Positions 22,792 through 30,452 of a DNA stretch of 64,000 bases are shown here, one piece after another (within the stretch, counting starts at the first letter, position 1; each line of letters starts with the position of its first letter). The position numbers were made by a program, and so were the translations under genes. The DNA lies in contig UQER01000008.1 of assembly GCA_900540205.1 (NCBI GenBank), positions 1 to 64,000 on the forward strand, read 5' to 3'. The notes below the pieces were generated by a model. That model was not told the origin of the DNA. It saw nothing but the letters and a program-made list of their open reading frames with translations, and did not search any database. The DNA comes from an uncultured Porphyromonadaceae bacterium. Lineage in GTDB: Bacteria > Bacteroidota > Bacteroidia > Bacteroidales > Muribaculaceae.

Positions 22792-23442
22792 ATGAACGGA
22801 ACCATCGGCCAGATGCTCACACTCACAGCCGACATTGCTGAAGCTCTCCTGACCATCAAGGACACCGACAGCGGCATCACCCCCGAGCTGATAGGCAAGA
22901 TAGAACAACTGCACACACTGGCTCAGTTGCCGGTTGAAACGGTAGCTGATGTTGAAGAACCGGCACTTCCCGGGGAGCTTTCTCCAAAGGAAGAAATCCA
23001 ATGCGAACCGATTGCCGAGACCACCCGACAGGCACCGCCGGAACAGGAGGAGACCTTAGAAATAACGGAACAGGAGGAATCGGTACAAGCAATCCCTGAA
23101 GCTCCGGAAGCTCCGGAAATTCCTGAAGTTCCCAAAATTCCTGAAACTCTTGAAACTCCTGAAGAACCGGAAGAGCCGGAACAGGAAGAACAGGCATCAG
23201 TGACATCGCTCTCCCCTGCCACCCTCCGCGAAGCCATGAGCCTCAACGACCTGTTTCTCTACCGACGTACGCTTTTCGGAGGTTCGGCCGCGGCATTCAA
23301 TGACGCACTGACCCAAATTGCCACTTTCAGCCACATTTCTGAAGTACGCAACTTCATGCGCGACACATTACATATAAATATGAAAACCACGGAAGCCAAG
23401 GATTTCATCAATATCATGGCACCGTTTTTCAGCGAATTCTGA
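22792..23442 (+). CDS. Hypothetical protein with Pro/Glu-rich repeat linker
   Basis: 216 residues from MNGTIGQMLTLTADIAEALL. The N-terminal 45 residues are helical (TPELIGKIEQLHTLAQLPVE). Residues about 48-142 are disordered and very rich in Pro and Glu, including short repeats EAPEAPEIPEVPKIPETLET. Residues 150-216 are a folded helical C-terminal domain (MSLNDLFLYRRTLFGGSAAA, FNDALTQIATFSHISEVRNF). No signal or membrane segment. Similar C-terminal helical domains occur in other Bacteroidetes proteins of unknown role. It stands between dacB and rsmI in the same direction. Confidence 0.8.
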   Translation: MNGTIGQMLTLTADIAEALLTIKDTDSGITPELIGKIEQLHTLAQLPVETVADVEEPALPGELSPKEEIQCEPIAETTRQAPPEQEETLEITEQEESVQAIPEAPEAPEIPEVPKIPETLETPEEPEEPEQEEQASVTSLSPATLREAMSLNDLFLYRRTLFGGSAAAFNDALTQIATFSHISEVRNFMRDTLHINMKTTEAKDFINIMAPFFSEF

Positions 23443-23465
23443 CAACCATCCTAACACCCATAAAT

Positions 23466-24209
23466 ATGTCCGGAAAACTTTATGTGGTTCCTACCCCGGT
23501 GGGCAACCTTGCCGACATGGCCCCGCGCAGTGTGGAGATTCTGAAAACATGCAATCTCATCCTGGCCGAGGACACGCGCACAAGTAGCGTGGTGACGCGC
23601 CATTTCGGCATCACCACCCCCATGATGTCGCACCACAAATTCAACGAGCATCAGACGGTGGGACCGATCATAGAGCGACTGCTGGCCGGCGAGACCATCG
23701 CCCTTATTTCCGATGCCGGCACCCCTGCCATCTCCGATCCGGGATTCATGCTCACACGTGCATGCAGGGAAAAAGGGATAGAGGTTGAAACCATTCCGGG
23801 TCCCACGGCATTCGTACCCGCTCTGGTAAACTCCGGTCTGCCATGCGAACGCTTCACATTCGAAGGGTTCCTTCCTCAGAAAAAAGGGAGGGCCACCCGC
23901 CTGGCGGAACTGTCGCGCGAACCCCGCACCATGATTATCTACGAATCGCCCGTGCGTCTGGTCAAGACCCTCGCAGAACTCGCCGCCGCCTTCGGAGCTG
24001 ACCGTCCGGCATCGGTGTCGCGCGAAATCTCCAAACTTCACAACACCACATGCAACGGCACACTGGGTGAACTTCATCAGTTTTTTTCGCAAAACAATCC
24101 GCGCGGTGAGATTGTTATTGTGGTATCGGGCCATAAAGATAGCCCGGATGCGCCTAAAGTGCATAAAAATAAATATAAACCCGATTCAGGCGACATATCC
24201 GACGACTGA
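23466..24209 (+). CDS. rsmI: 16S rRNA (cytidine-1402-2'-O)-methyltransferase
   Basis: 247 residues. RsmI methylates the ribose of C1402 in the ribosomal decoding centre using SAM. The family signature is complete: LYVVPTPVGNLADMAPRSVE, LAEDTRTSSVVTRHF, SDAGTPAISDPGF, IPGPTAFVPALVNSGLPCER and FEGFLPQKKGRATRL. The C-terminal tail is shorter than in gamma-proteobacteria and basic. It starts 23 bp after the previous gene; the following lipoprotein gene is 36 bp away. Confidence 0.95.
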   Translation: MSGKLYVVPTPVGNLADMAPRSVEILKTCNLILAEDTRTSSVVTRHFGITTPMMSHHKFNEHQTVGPIIERLLAGETIALISDAGTPAISDPGFMLTRACREKGIEVETIPGPTAFVPALVNSGLPCERFTFEGFLPQKKGRATRLAELSREPRTMIIYESPVRLVKTLAELAAAFGADRPASVSREISKLHNTTCNGTLGELHQFFSQNNPRGEIVIVVSGHKDSPDAPKVHKNKYKPDSGDISDD

Positions 24210-24245
24210 ATTCATCATTAGAAACCATCACAACTATTTTTATTT

Positions 24246-25112
24246 ATGAAAAAGTTAGCATCCATCGCAGTGGCATCGCTTTGCATTCTTTCTGCCTGCC
24301 ACAACAAATCGGAAAACACCGAGTCGCAGGTTCTGACACCTACCACAGCCGATTCACTCCGCGTGGCACTCGCCGATCAGGACAGCCTGCTGTCGCTCAT
24401 GAACGAAGTTGCCGACGGGATGGCTCAGATCAAACAGATGGAGAACATCCTATCTTCCTCCAACGACCTTACTGCTGAAAGCTCTGACCGCCGCCAGCAG
24501 ATCCGCAACGACATGCAGGTGATTCAGCAGACACTGCAGATGCGCCGCGACCGTCTTGCCGAACTTGAGAAGAAGATTCAGAACAGTTCGTCGAACAACG
24601 CCACCCTGCAGAAGTCAATCGCAACCCTGAAACAGCAGATTGCCGATCAGGAAAGCACCATCGGACAGCTCCGCGGCGAACTCGAAAAGGCACACATCCA
24701 TATTGAGCAGCTCACAGCCAATGTGGATTCGCTCAACACCGAAGTGGCATCCGTGACCGCCGCCAAGGATCAGGCAGAGCAGACCGCCACTACCCTCACC
24801 AACGAACTCAACACCTGCTACTACGCCATCGGCAGCAAACAGGAACTCAAGGACCACAAACTGATTCAGACCGGTTTCCTCCGCAAGACCAAGATCATGC
24901 CTGAAGATTTCGAGATGAACTACTTCACCACCGGCGACAAACGTACACTCAACTCCATCGACCTCCACTCACGCAAGGCCAAAGTCCTGACCAACCAGCC
25001 GGCCGATTCCTACACCATCACCGACGCCCCCAACGGCAACAAGGTGCTGAAAATTCAGAATCCCGCCCGCTTCTGGAGCGTCAGCAACTATCTGGTAATC
25101 CAGGTCGACTGA
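24246..25112 (+). CDS. Coiled-coil lipoprotein
   Basis: 288 residues. The lipoprotein signal ends CILSAC, lipidated Cys18. Residues about 40-205 are a long coiled coil with heptad pattern (KKIQNSSSNNATLQKSIATL, ADQESTIGQLRGELEKAHIH). A small folded C-terminal domain covers residues 210-288 (KLIQTGFLRKTKIMPEDFEM, FWSVSNYLVIQVD). It is likely periplasmic, attached to a membrane. Conserved across Bacteroidales without known function. A good terminator follows. Confidence 0.85.
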   Translation: MKKLASIAVASLCILSACHNKSENTESQVLTPTTADSLRVALADQDSLLSLMNEVADGMAQIKQMENILSSSNDLTAESSDRRQQIRNDMQVIQQTLQMRRDRLAELEKKIQNSSSNNATLQKSIATLKQQIADQESTIGQLRGELEKAHIHIEQLTANVDSLNTEVASVTAAKDQAEQTATTLTNELNTCYYAIGSKQELKDHKLIQTGFLRKTKIMPEDFEMNYFTTGDKRTLNSIDLHSRKAKVLTNQPADSYTITDAPNGNKVLKIQNPARFWSVSNYLVIQVD

Positions 25113-25138
25113 TTCCCCTCCCCTATACTCACCCCATC

Positions 25139-25178
25139 CACTCCGGCGCGTCCTCCCGATGCTCCGGAGTGTTTTTAT
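25139..25178 (+). terminator. Intrinsic terminator after the coiled-coil lipoprotein gene
   Basis: CACTCCGG pairs with CCGGAGTG, then TTTTTATT. It also marks the boundary between core genes and the low-GC methyltransferase locus. Confidence 0.75.
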
Positions 25179-25222
25179 TGAAGAGCCAATCGTAAGGAAC
25201 TATTTTTCATTTAAATTCCGCA

Positions 25223-25242
25223 TTTTTACATCTGTGTAAAAA
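25223..25242. promoter_or_regulatory. Palindromic candidate operator of the XRE regulator
   Basis: TTTTTACA-TCTG-TGTAAAAA is a perfect 8+8 inverted repeat. It covers the place where the -33 region of the following promoter would be, so bound protein would block transcription. The XRE protein encoded 50 bp downstream is the obvious candidate. Confidence 0.6.
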
Positions 25243-25251
25243 CTTTTTTTG

Positions 25252-25259
25252 TATCTTAG
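25252..25259 (+). promoter_or_regulatory. -7 element of the methyltransferase operon
   Basis: TATCTTAG, a one-base variant of TAnnTTTG, 34 bp before the XRE gene's ATG and 9 bp after the palindrome. Confidence 0.4.
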
Positions 25260-25293
25260 CGTGACATATTCTCAAATAGTATACTTTGGCGAC

Positions 25294-25557
25294 ATGAGAA
25301 CCACAAACATACCATTGGAAGAGATATTCAACGAAATCCCGAAAGAAAAGCGAGAGGAGACACGCCTTTCGTTTGCCATATCCAACAAACTTGATGCCCT
25401 TATGAAAGAGCGCGGACTAAACCGAAAACAATTGGCAGAGGCCATGGGTAAACGCCCCAACGAAGTCACCCGATGGCTCAGCGGTGAGCATAACTTTACC
25501 ATCGCTACCATTGCTATGCTTTCCACCTTTTTCGGAAAATCAATAATAACCGTGTAA
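25294..25557 (+). CDS. XRE-family helix-turn-helix regulator of the methyltransferase locus
   Basis: 87 residues from MRTTNIPLEEIFNEIPKEKR (start 25294, after the promoter; a start at 25249 would begin upstream of the -7 box). A helix-turn-helix covers residues 36-76: LMKERGLNRKQLAEAMGKRP, then NEVTRWLSGEHNFTIATIAM. It resembles HigA-type antitoxins and controller (C) proteins of restriction systems. No toxin gene is next to it; instead the methyltransferase gene starts 2 bp after its stop. It probably represses or times the operon through the palindrome at 25223-25242. Confidence 0.8.
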   Translation: MRTTNIPLEEIFNEIPKEKREETRLSFAISNKLDALMKERGLNRKQLAEAMGKRPNEVTRWLSGEHNFTIATIAMLSTFFGKSIITV

Positions 25558-25559
25558 TC

Positions 25560-26744
25560 ATGGCCAATGAATCCCTATCGGCGGCCAAAGCCGCCAAGAA
25601 TGATGAGTTCTACACTCAATATTACGATATTGAGCGTGAGATAAACGCATATCTCGAATTTGACCCAGATGTTTTCCGTGGGAAAACTGTCCTGTTGCCC
25701 TGTGATGACCCGGAATGGAGTAATTTCACCCTCTATTTCGCACAACACTTTCAGACATTGGGTCTGAAAAAGCTCATATCCACATCCTATGCGCCGGAAA
25801 GCAAGAAATATAAGACTCCTTATCAGCCATCCCTTTTTGAGCAGGATGCGCCACAGTTTGACCCGAACAAAACTTCTGTGCGTGGAAAGATATTTGTGCT
25901 CGATCATGACATTGACGGCGACGGGCGCATAGATTTCCATGACCTTGAATGGCGTTATCTTGACGGTGACGGAGATTTTCGCAGCGATGAAGTCACGCAT
26001 CTGCGTGATGAAGCCGACATCATAGTCACCAATCCACCATTTTCCTTATTCCGCGAATTCCTCGCTTGGATATTCGAAACCGACAAAAAATGTCTGATGA
26101 TAGGAAATACAAATGCCATTACCTATAAAGAAGTCTTCCCGTTAATCAAGGATAATAAACTTTGGCTTGGAGCAACAGGTTTTTCAACCGATATGGTATT
26201 TGGTGTTCCTGAAGGAACAGTGGTTCCTGAAGCGTACAAGAAAAAAGCTGAAAAAATGGGCTATATAGGCAACTATACACGTTTAGGTAATTCCTGTTGG
26301 TTCTCCAATCTGGAACATGGTCGTCGTCACCAGCCTCTATCTCTTATGACAATGGAAGAAAATATCATGTATTCAAAACATAAGGATATTAGAGGAAAGG
26401 GGTATGCAAAATATGACAATTATGATGCAATTGAAGTCCCATACACCGATGCAATCCCTGCCGATTATGACGGGGCAATGGGCGTTCCAATCACTTTCTT
26501 AGATAAATATTGCCCGGAGCAATTTGAAATATTAGGGATAACAAAAACTTGGTTTGGAGGAGCAAACAAGGTTTACCCAGAGCAAATACAAGTTAGCAGT
26601 AGCGGGAAAGAGAGTCGAGTCACCAAACTTAATGATGGGGCCGTTCTGCGTAACGATGTGCCACCAATTGGCGAGACCTATTATATCGTTGACAAAAAGT
26701 TTTATACTCAGGTTTATGCTCGAGTCCTTATTAAACATTTGTAA
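25560..26744 (+). CDS. EcoRI-family adenine-specific DNA methyltransferase with exchangeable C-terminus
   Basis: 394 residues. N-terminal SAM domain: AAKNDEFYTQYYDIEREINA, TVLLPCDDPEWSNFTLYF and the catalytic motif IIVTNPPFSLFREF (NPPF at 158-161), typical of the M.EcoRI-like family that methylates adenine N6. An unusual calcium-loop-like insert DHDIDGDGRIDFHDLEWRYL (residues 115-135) is usual in this family. The C-terminal region starts after FEILG (322-326) and ends YARVLIKHL. The 14-bp DNA encoding EILG recurs in inverse orientation at 26896-26909 and 27074-27087, in front of two alternative C-terminal segments. It is therefore likely to be phase-variable. The gene is lower in GC than the flanking core genome. 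Confidence 0.9.
   Translation: MANESLSAAKAAKNDEFYTQYYDIEREINAYLEFDPDVFRGKTVLLPCDDPEWSNFTLYFAQHFQTLGLKKLISTSYAPESKKYKTPYQPSLFEQDAPQFDPNKTSVRGKIFVLDHDIDGDGRIDFHDLEWRYLDGDGDFRSDEVTHLRDEADIIVTNPPFSLFREFLAWIFETDKKCLMIGNTNAITYKEVFPLIKDNKLWLGATGFSTDMVFGVPEGTVVPEAYKKKAEKMGYIGNYTRLGNSCWFSNLEHGRRHQPLSLMTMEENIMYSKHKDIRGKGYAKYDNYDAIEVPYTDAIPADYDGAMGVPITFLDKYCPEQFEILGITKTWFGGANKVYPEQIQVSSSGKESRVTKLNDGAVLRNDVPPIGETYYIVDKKFYTQVYARVLIKHL
26524..26537 (+). repeat. Inversion site 1, inside the methyltransferase gene
   Basis: TTGAAATATTAGGG, in the frame TT-GAA-ATA-TTA-GGG encoding the EILG of residues 323-326. Inverted copies lie at 26896-26909 and 27074-27087. Confidence 0.85.
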
Positions 26745-26909
26745 ATCGTTTGATCACGATACGTTTATAAAGGGGCTGTTTGTCTATAACAGGGCCATTC
26801 CAGACTTTCTCTACTCCGTTGATAATGGTGGGAGTATCTGAACTCAAGACATAATTCTCAATCAGTTTTTCCTCGATTCTGCTATTATTGAAGCTCCCTA
26901 ATATTTCAA
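26731..26909 (-). pseudogene. Silent C-terminal cassette B of the methyltransferase
   Basis: The minus strand reads, in the same frame as the expressed gene, IEILG then SFNNSRIEEKLIENYVLSSD, TPTIINGVEKVWNGPVIDKQ, PLYKRIVIKRFTNV and a stop. This is 54 residues beyond ILG. The 'NG-V-YNGPVI...LYKRIVIK' style matches natural C-termini of EcoRI-family methyltransferases. It has no catalytic domain and no promoter of its own, so it is a stored alternative. An ATG directly before it (ATGATTGAA) is probably incidental. Its last 14 bp overlap the end of the expressed gene tail to tail. Confidence 0.82.
26896..26909 (-). repeat. Inversion site 2, start of cassette B
   Basis: TTGAAATATTAGGG on the minus strand, identical to 26524-26537 and inverted to it. 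Inversion between the two would place cassette B in frame behind residue 326. Confidence 0.85.
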
Positions 26910-26914
26910 TCATC

Positions 26915-27087
26915 TTACTTTATCCGTTTTATCAAAACTCGAGCATATGGTTTCTGCGGTATCCCATTTTCAAGATAATAGAGCTGTCCATCGCGAAGAC
27001 TTGGATTTAGTTCTTTCAATTCGCGAGGATACGGTCGAAGGCCCAACTCTTTCCCGGAATCTCCTTGTGTCTGCCCTAATATTTCAA
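26915..27087 (-). pseudogene. Silent C-terminal cassette C of the methyltransferase
   Basis: The minus strand reads VEILG then QTQGDSGKELGLRPYPRELK, ELNPSLRDGQLYYLENGIPQ, KPYARVLIKRIK and a stop: 52 residues beyond ILG. The ending YARVLIK is identical to that of the expressed gene, while the middle is unrelated. There is no start codon in front. It lies immediately upstream of cassette B in the same orientation. It is too short to be noticed as a gene and is meaningful only as an alternative exon-like segment. Confidence 0.82.
27074..27087 (-). repeat. Inversion site 3, start of cassette C
   Basis: Third exact copy of TTGAAATATTAGGG, inverted relative to site 1 and direct relative to site 2. 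It ends 19 bp before the ATG of the DUF262-HNH gene. Confidence 0.85.
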
Positions 27088-27106
27088 CTAAACTACTAAA
27101 AAGAAT

Positions 27107-28270
27107 ATGAAAACAAATCTACATACAGAATGGACAGTTGCAGATATATGCGATGGATTTGTCTATAACGAGTATGAAGCCAAAGGACTTTTCGGCATGG
27201 GCGGACGCCTTACAATTCAGCCGGAGTATCAACGCAACTATATCTATGCCGATGGCAAGCGCGATGTGGCGGTGATTGACTCTGTGCTTAAAGGTTATCC
27301 GCTCGGGGTGATTTATTTCGTCAAGACAGCCGACGGTCGCTTTGAAGTACTTGACGGTCAGCAGCGCATCACATCTTTAGGACGGTTCTATAATGGGAAA
27401 CTCGGCATCAAAGACGAGAACGGACTACCCCAAAGCATTGGTTCCATTGCCAAAGATAAAAGGGAAAAGTTCCTTGCTACAGAACTTCTTATATACGAAT
27501 GTGAAGGGACTGAGGCCGAGATTAAGGAATGGTTCCGCACGATTAATATTGCCGGTGTACCGCTTAACACCCAGGAACTGCTTAATGCCGTTTATTCCGG
27601 ACCCTTCGTCACTGCGGCAAAAGGAGTTTTCAGCAATACTCAGAACTCCAAGATGCAGATGTGGCAGGCATATGTCTCAGGGGCTGCAAACCGACAAGAC
27701 TTTCTTGCCACGGCTCTTGCCTGGGTCAGCCGTGGAAAATCCGAAGAATATATGCGCGACCACCGCTTCAGCTCCGACATCACGGAACTTGTCAATTATT
27801 TCAATTCTGTCATAGATTGGGGACGGATTGTGTTTCCTCTCGTTGAAAATGAGATGCGAGGACTTCCATGGGGCGAACTCTATGAGAAATATCATACACA
27901 GCCATATAACCCGGCTCATATGATACAACGGGTGGCGGAGCTGTATGCCGACCCGTATGTAAAGAATCGGCGCGGCGTGTTTGAATTTCTTTTAGGTGGA
28001 GAAAACGATACGAAGCTTCTTGATATCCGCATCTTTGACGAAGCGACAAAGCGGACTGTATATGCCTGCCAGACCGAACAGGCGAAAGCCGCCGGCAAGT
28101 CCAACTGTCCTTTCTGTGCCATAGGCCATGACACCAACGCAAACAAGATATGGAAGTTGAACGAAATGGATGCTGACCATGTAACGGCATGGAGCAAAGG
28201 GGGCGCGACCGATATCTCAAACTGTCAGATGCTCTGTAAGCACCACAACCGTGCTAAAGGTAACCGTTGA
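27107..28270 (+). CDS. DUF262 (GmrSD-like N-terminal) protein with C-terminal HNH nuclease
   Basis: 387 residues. The DUF262/ParB-like domain has QPEYQRNYIYADGKRDVAVI (residues 38-57) and VLDGQQRITSLGRF (81-94). Members are NTP-driven components of type IV restriction and other defence systems. The C-terminal HNH nuclease domain (about 332-387) has SNCPFCAIGHD, then DADHVTAWSKGGATDISNCQ and LCKHHNRAKGNR, with zinc-type Cys pairs and the His-Asn residues. It follows the methyltransferase and its silent cassettes, 43 bp before the recombinase gene. It is probably the restricting or killing part of the locus. Whether it cuts modified or unmodified DNA cannot be read from sequence. Confidence 0.88.
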   Translation: MKTNLHTEWTVADICDGFVYNEYEAKGLFGMGGRLTIQPEYQRNYIYADGKRDVAVIDSVLKGYPLGVIYFVKTADGRFEVLDGQQRITSLGRFYNGKLGIKDENGLPQSIGSIAKDKREKFLATELLIYECEGTEAEIKEWFRTINIAGVPLNTQELLNAVYSGPFVTAAKGVFSNTQNSKMQMWQAYVSGAANRQDFLATALAWVSRGKSEEYMRDHRFSSDITELVNYFNSVIDWGRIVFPLVENEMRGLPWGELYEKYHTQPYNPAHMIQRVAELYADPYVKNRRGVFEFLLGGENDTKLLDIRIFDEATKRTVYACQTEQAKAAGKSNCPFCAIGHDTNANKIWKLNEMDADHVTAWSKGGATDISNCQMLCKHHNRAKGNR

Positions 28271-28313
28271 AATAAGACAGCGCATATCTTGTGAATCATA
28301 AAAATCACAAAGT

Positions 28314-29246
28314 ATGCACACCACATCGACTTTCCGCGAAATAGCGGAACTATGGAAAGAAAACAGGCGCAGCGTAGTCAAACACTCGACATACTGCGCC
28401 TATGCTCTTATTCTAAAGACTCACCTCATGCCCGTTTTCGCCGATTCCGTATCCATATCAGAGGCAGAAGTACAGCAATTTGCACTTGGCAAACTTGAGG
28501 TAGGGCTGAGCAAGAAAACTGTCCATGACATTATCGCCGTGCTTAAGTCCGTCGGACGTTTCGGGGCAAAGAGAGGAATGTTTGAGATGCCTTCGTGGGA
28601 CATCGAATATCCCTCGGATACATCCGCACGCGTTTTGCCCGTGCTGTCATTACCCGACCACAAAAAACTGCTTAATGCGATTGCATCCGCCCCGACACTA
28701 CAGAATATAGGGATAATGATTGCTCTCTGCTGCGGCTTGCGCATAGGCGAAGTTTGTGCCCTTCAATGGAAGGATGTGGATATGGTACGCCGTATTATTA
28801 CAGTATCGGGCACAGCAGGACGAATCTACAATTGCGACCTGATGGCAACAGAACAATATGTCTCCTCGCCCAAAACTCGGAATTCAAATCGTGAAATACC
28901 CATATCTCCGCTTCTGTTCAAAGCCTTGAATGTGGTGAAAAAACAGCAGAGAGTAGAAAAGTATGTGGTCGGCGAAGGGTCCAAAGCAAAAGAGCCTCGC
29001 ACATACCGAGAGACTTTCAGCCGGATTCTCAAACGACTTGAAATCCCGTCAATAGTGTTCCATGGATTGCGCCATACATTTGCCACCCGATGCATTGAAA
29101 GCGGATGCGACTATAAAACCGTAAGTGTAATACTCGGACACTCGAATGTTGCCACGACCCTCAATCTTTACGTTCATCCCAACCTTGATCAAAAGAAACG
29201 TTGTCTTCAACAACTTAACAAGTTTCTTCGGATTGATTCTAATTAA
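28314..29246 (+). CDS. Tyrosine recombinase, probable cassette invertase
   Basis: 310 residues. An N-terminal SAM-like DNA-binding domain (about 5-90: FREIAELWKENRRSVVKHST) precedes the catalytic domain. The expected residues are present: R143 in CCGLRIGEVCALQW, H250-x-x-R253 in FHGLRHTFATRC, H276 in LGHSNVATTLNLYVH, and the nucleophile Y286. It is compact and lacks the arm-binding start seen in the integrase at 1-235, which fits a local invertase rather than a large-element integrase. It is the last gene of the methyltransferase operon, 1.2 kb from the three 14-bp sites. Its role in inverting them is inferred from position. Confidence 0.88.
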   Translation: MHTTSTFREIAELWKENRRSVVKHSTYCAYALILKTHLMPVFADSVSISEAEVQQFALGKLEVGLSKKTVHDIIAVLKSVGRFGAKRGMFEMPSWDIEYPSDTSARVLPVLSLPDHKKLLNAIASAPTLQNIGIMIALCCGLRIGEVCALQWKDVDMVRRIITVSGTAGRIYNCDLMATEQYVSSPKTRNSNREIPISPLLFKALNVVKKQQRVEKYVVGEGSKAKEPRTYRETFSRILKRLEIPSIVFHGLRHTFATRCIESGCDYKTVSVILGHSNVATTLNLYVHPNLDQKKRCLQQLNKFLRIDSN

Positions 29247-29422
29247 GGATGAGTTTAAATAACAACAATCAAATGATTACTGATTAATTCTCTACATCTT
29301 AATATAACACATCTTTGATTTGTCGCATCTGTATTTAAATTCATAGAAAATACTATTAAACCTCAATAAAGCGCAATATTACTGCCGGCCGGGGTGCATT
29401 AGTCTATTTCAAAAAAAATAGC

Positions 29423-29430
29423 TAAATTTG
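29423..29430 (+). promoter_or_regulatory. -7 element of the ftsY operon
   Basis: TAAATTTG, 27 bp before the ftsY ATG. The 170 bp before it is AT-rich and shows nothing else recognisable. Confidence 0.5.
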
Positions 29431-29457
29431 CATATTAATAACTTGACTTGAATTCCA

Positions 29458-30435
29458 ATGGGATTTTTCAACAAACTTTTCTCCAAGGAGAAGAAAGAGA
29501 CGCTCGACAACGGGCTGGAACGCACCAAAGAGGGCATTCTGTCGAAAATAGCACATGCCGTGGCCGGCAAAAGCAAGGTCGACGACGATGTGCTCGACAA
29601 TCTTGAGGAGGTGTTCGTCACCAGCGACGTCGGCGTTGACACCACCCTGAAAATCATCGACAGGTTGCAGCAGCGTGTGGCCCGCGACAAATATGTGGGC
29701 ACGGCCGAACTCAACCGGTTGCTCCGCGAGGAGATCTGCGCCCTGCTCACCGAAAGCGGTAACGGCAATGACGACCAGCCCGATTTCACCCTGCCCGCAG
29801 GCACCGAACGCCCGTACGTGATTATGGTTGTCGGTGTGAACGGCGTGGGCAAAACCACCACCATAGGCAAACTGGCAGCGCAGTTCAAGGGCGCCGGCAA
29901 CAAGGTGATGCTCGGCGCGGCCGACACATTCCGCGCAGCCGCCATCGAGCAACTCGACGCGTGGGCCAAACGTGCCGATGTTCCCATTGTGAAACAGAAA
30001 TTGGGCAGTGACCCCGCCGCCGTGGCATTCGACACCCTCCAGAGCGCCAAAGCCAACGGAGCTGACGTGGTGCTGATTGATACCGCGGGACGTCTCCACA
30101 ACAAGAAGGGACTGATGGACGAGCTTCACAAAATCCGTAACGTGATGCAGAAAGTTGTGCCCGGAGCACCCCATGAGGTACTGCTGGTGCTCGACGGCTC
30201 CACAGGTCAGAACGCCTTCGAGCAGGCCAAACAGTTTGTGGCCGCAACGGCTGTGAACTCACTGGCCGTTACCAAACTCGACGGCACCGCCAAAGGTGGC
30301 GTCGTGATCGGCATTTCCGACCAGTTCAAGATTCCGGTGAAATACATCGGTCTTGGCGAAGGTATCAACGACCTGCAGATGTTCAACAAGCAGACGTTCG
30401 TTGAATCGCTGTTTGCCGAATCATCCAACAATTAA
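29458..30435 (+). CDS. ftsY: Signal recognition particle receptor FtsY
   Basis: 325 residues. The SRP receptor GTPase docks ribosome-SRP complexes at the membrane. The NG domain is clear: helical N domain (residues 1-100), the P-loop GVNGVGKTTTIGKLAAQFKG near residue 126, DTFRAAAIEQLDAWAKR, DTAGRLHNKKGLMDELHKI, and TKLDGTAKGGVVIGISDQF. It lacks the long acidic A domain of E. coli FtsY, as is usual in Bacteroidetes. It begins MGFFNKLFSKEKKE, an amphipathic membrane-targeting start. First gene of a co-directional run with rimO, menF and a patatin. Confidence 0.96.
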   Translation: MGFFNKLFSKEKKETLDNGLERTKEGILSKIAHAVAGKSKVDDDVLDNLEEVFVTSDVGVDTTLKIIDRLQQRVARDKYVGTAELNRLLREEICALLTESGNGNDDQPDFTLPAGTERPYVIMVVGVNGVGKTTTIGKLAAQFKGAGNKVMLGAADTFRAAAIEQLDAWAKRADVPIVKQKLGSDPAAVAFDTLQSAKANGADVVLIDTAGRLHNKKGLMDELHKIRNVMQKVVPGAPHEVLLVLDGSTGQNAFEQAKQFVAATAVNSLAVTKLDGTAKGGVVIGISDQFKIPVKYIGLGEGINDLQMFNKQTFVESLFAESSNN

Positions 30436-30452
30436 AAAAACGCATACTGACG

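Noticed and set aside
23097..23190. CRISPR-like short repeats
   Set aside because: The repeats are imperfect codons for Pro and Glu inside a gene, without regular spacers.
25294..25557. Toxin-antitoxin pair (HigA-like antitoxin)
   Set aside because: The XRE protein looks HigA-like, but no small toxin gene is on either side; it leads directly into the methyltransferase gene.
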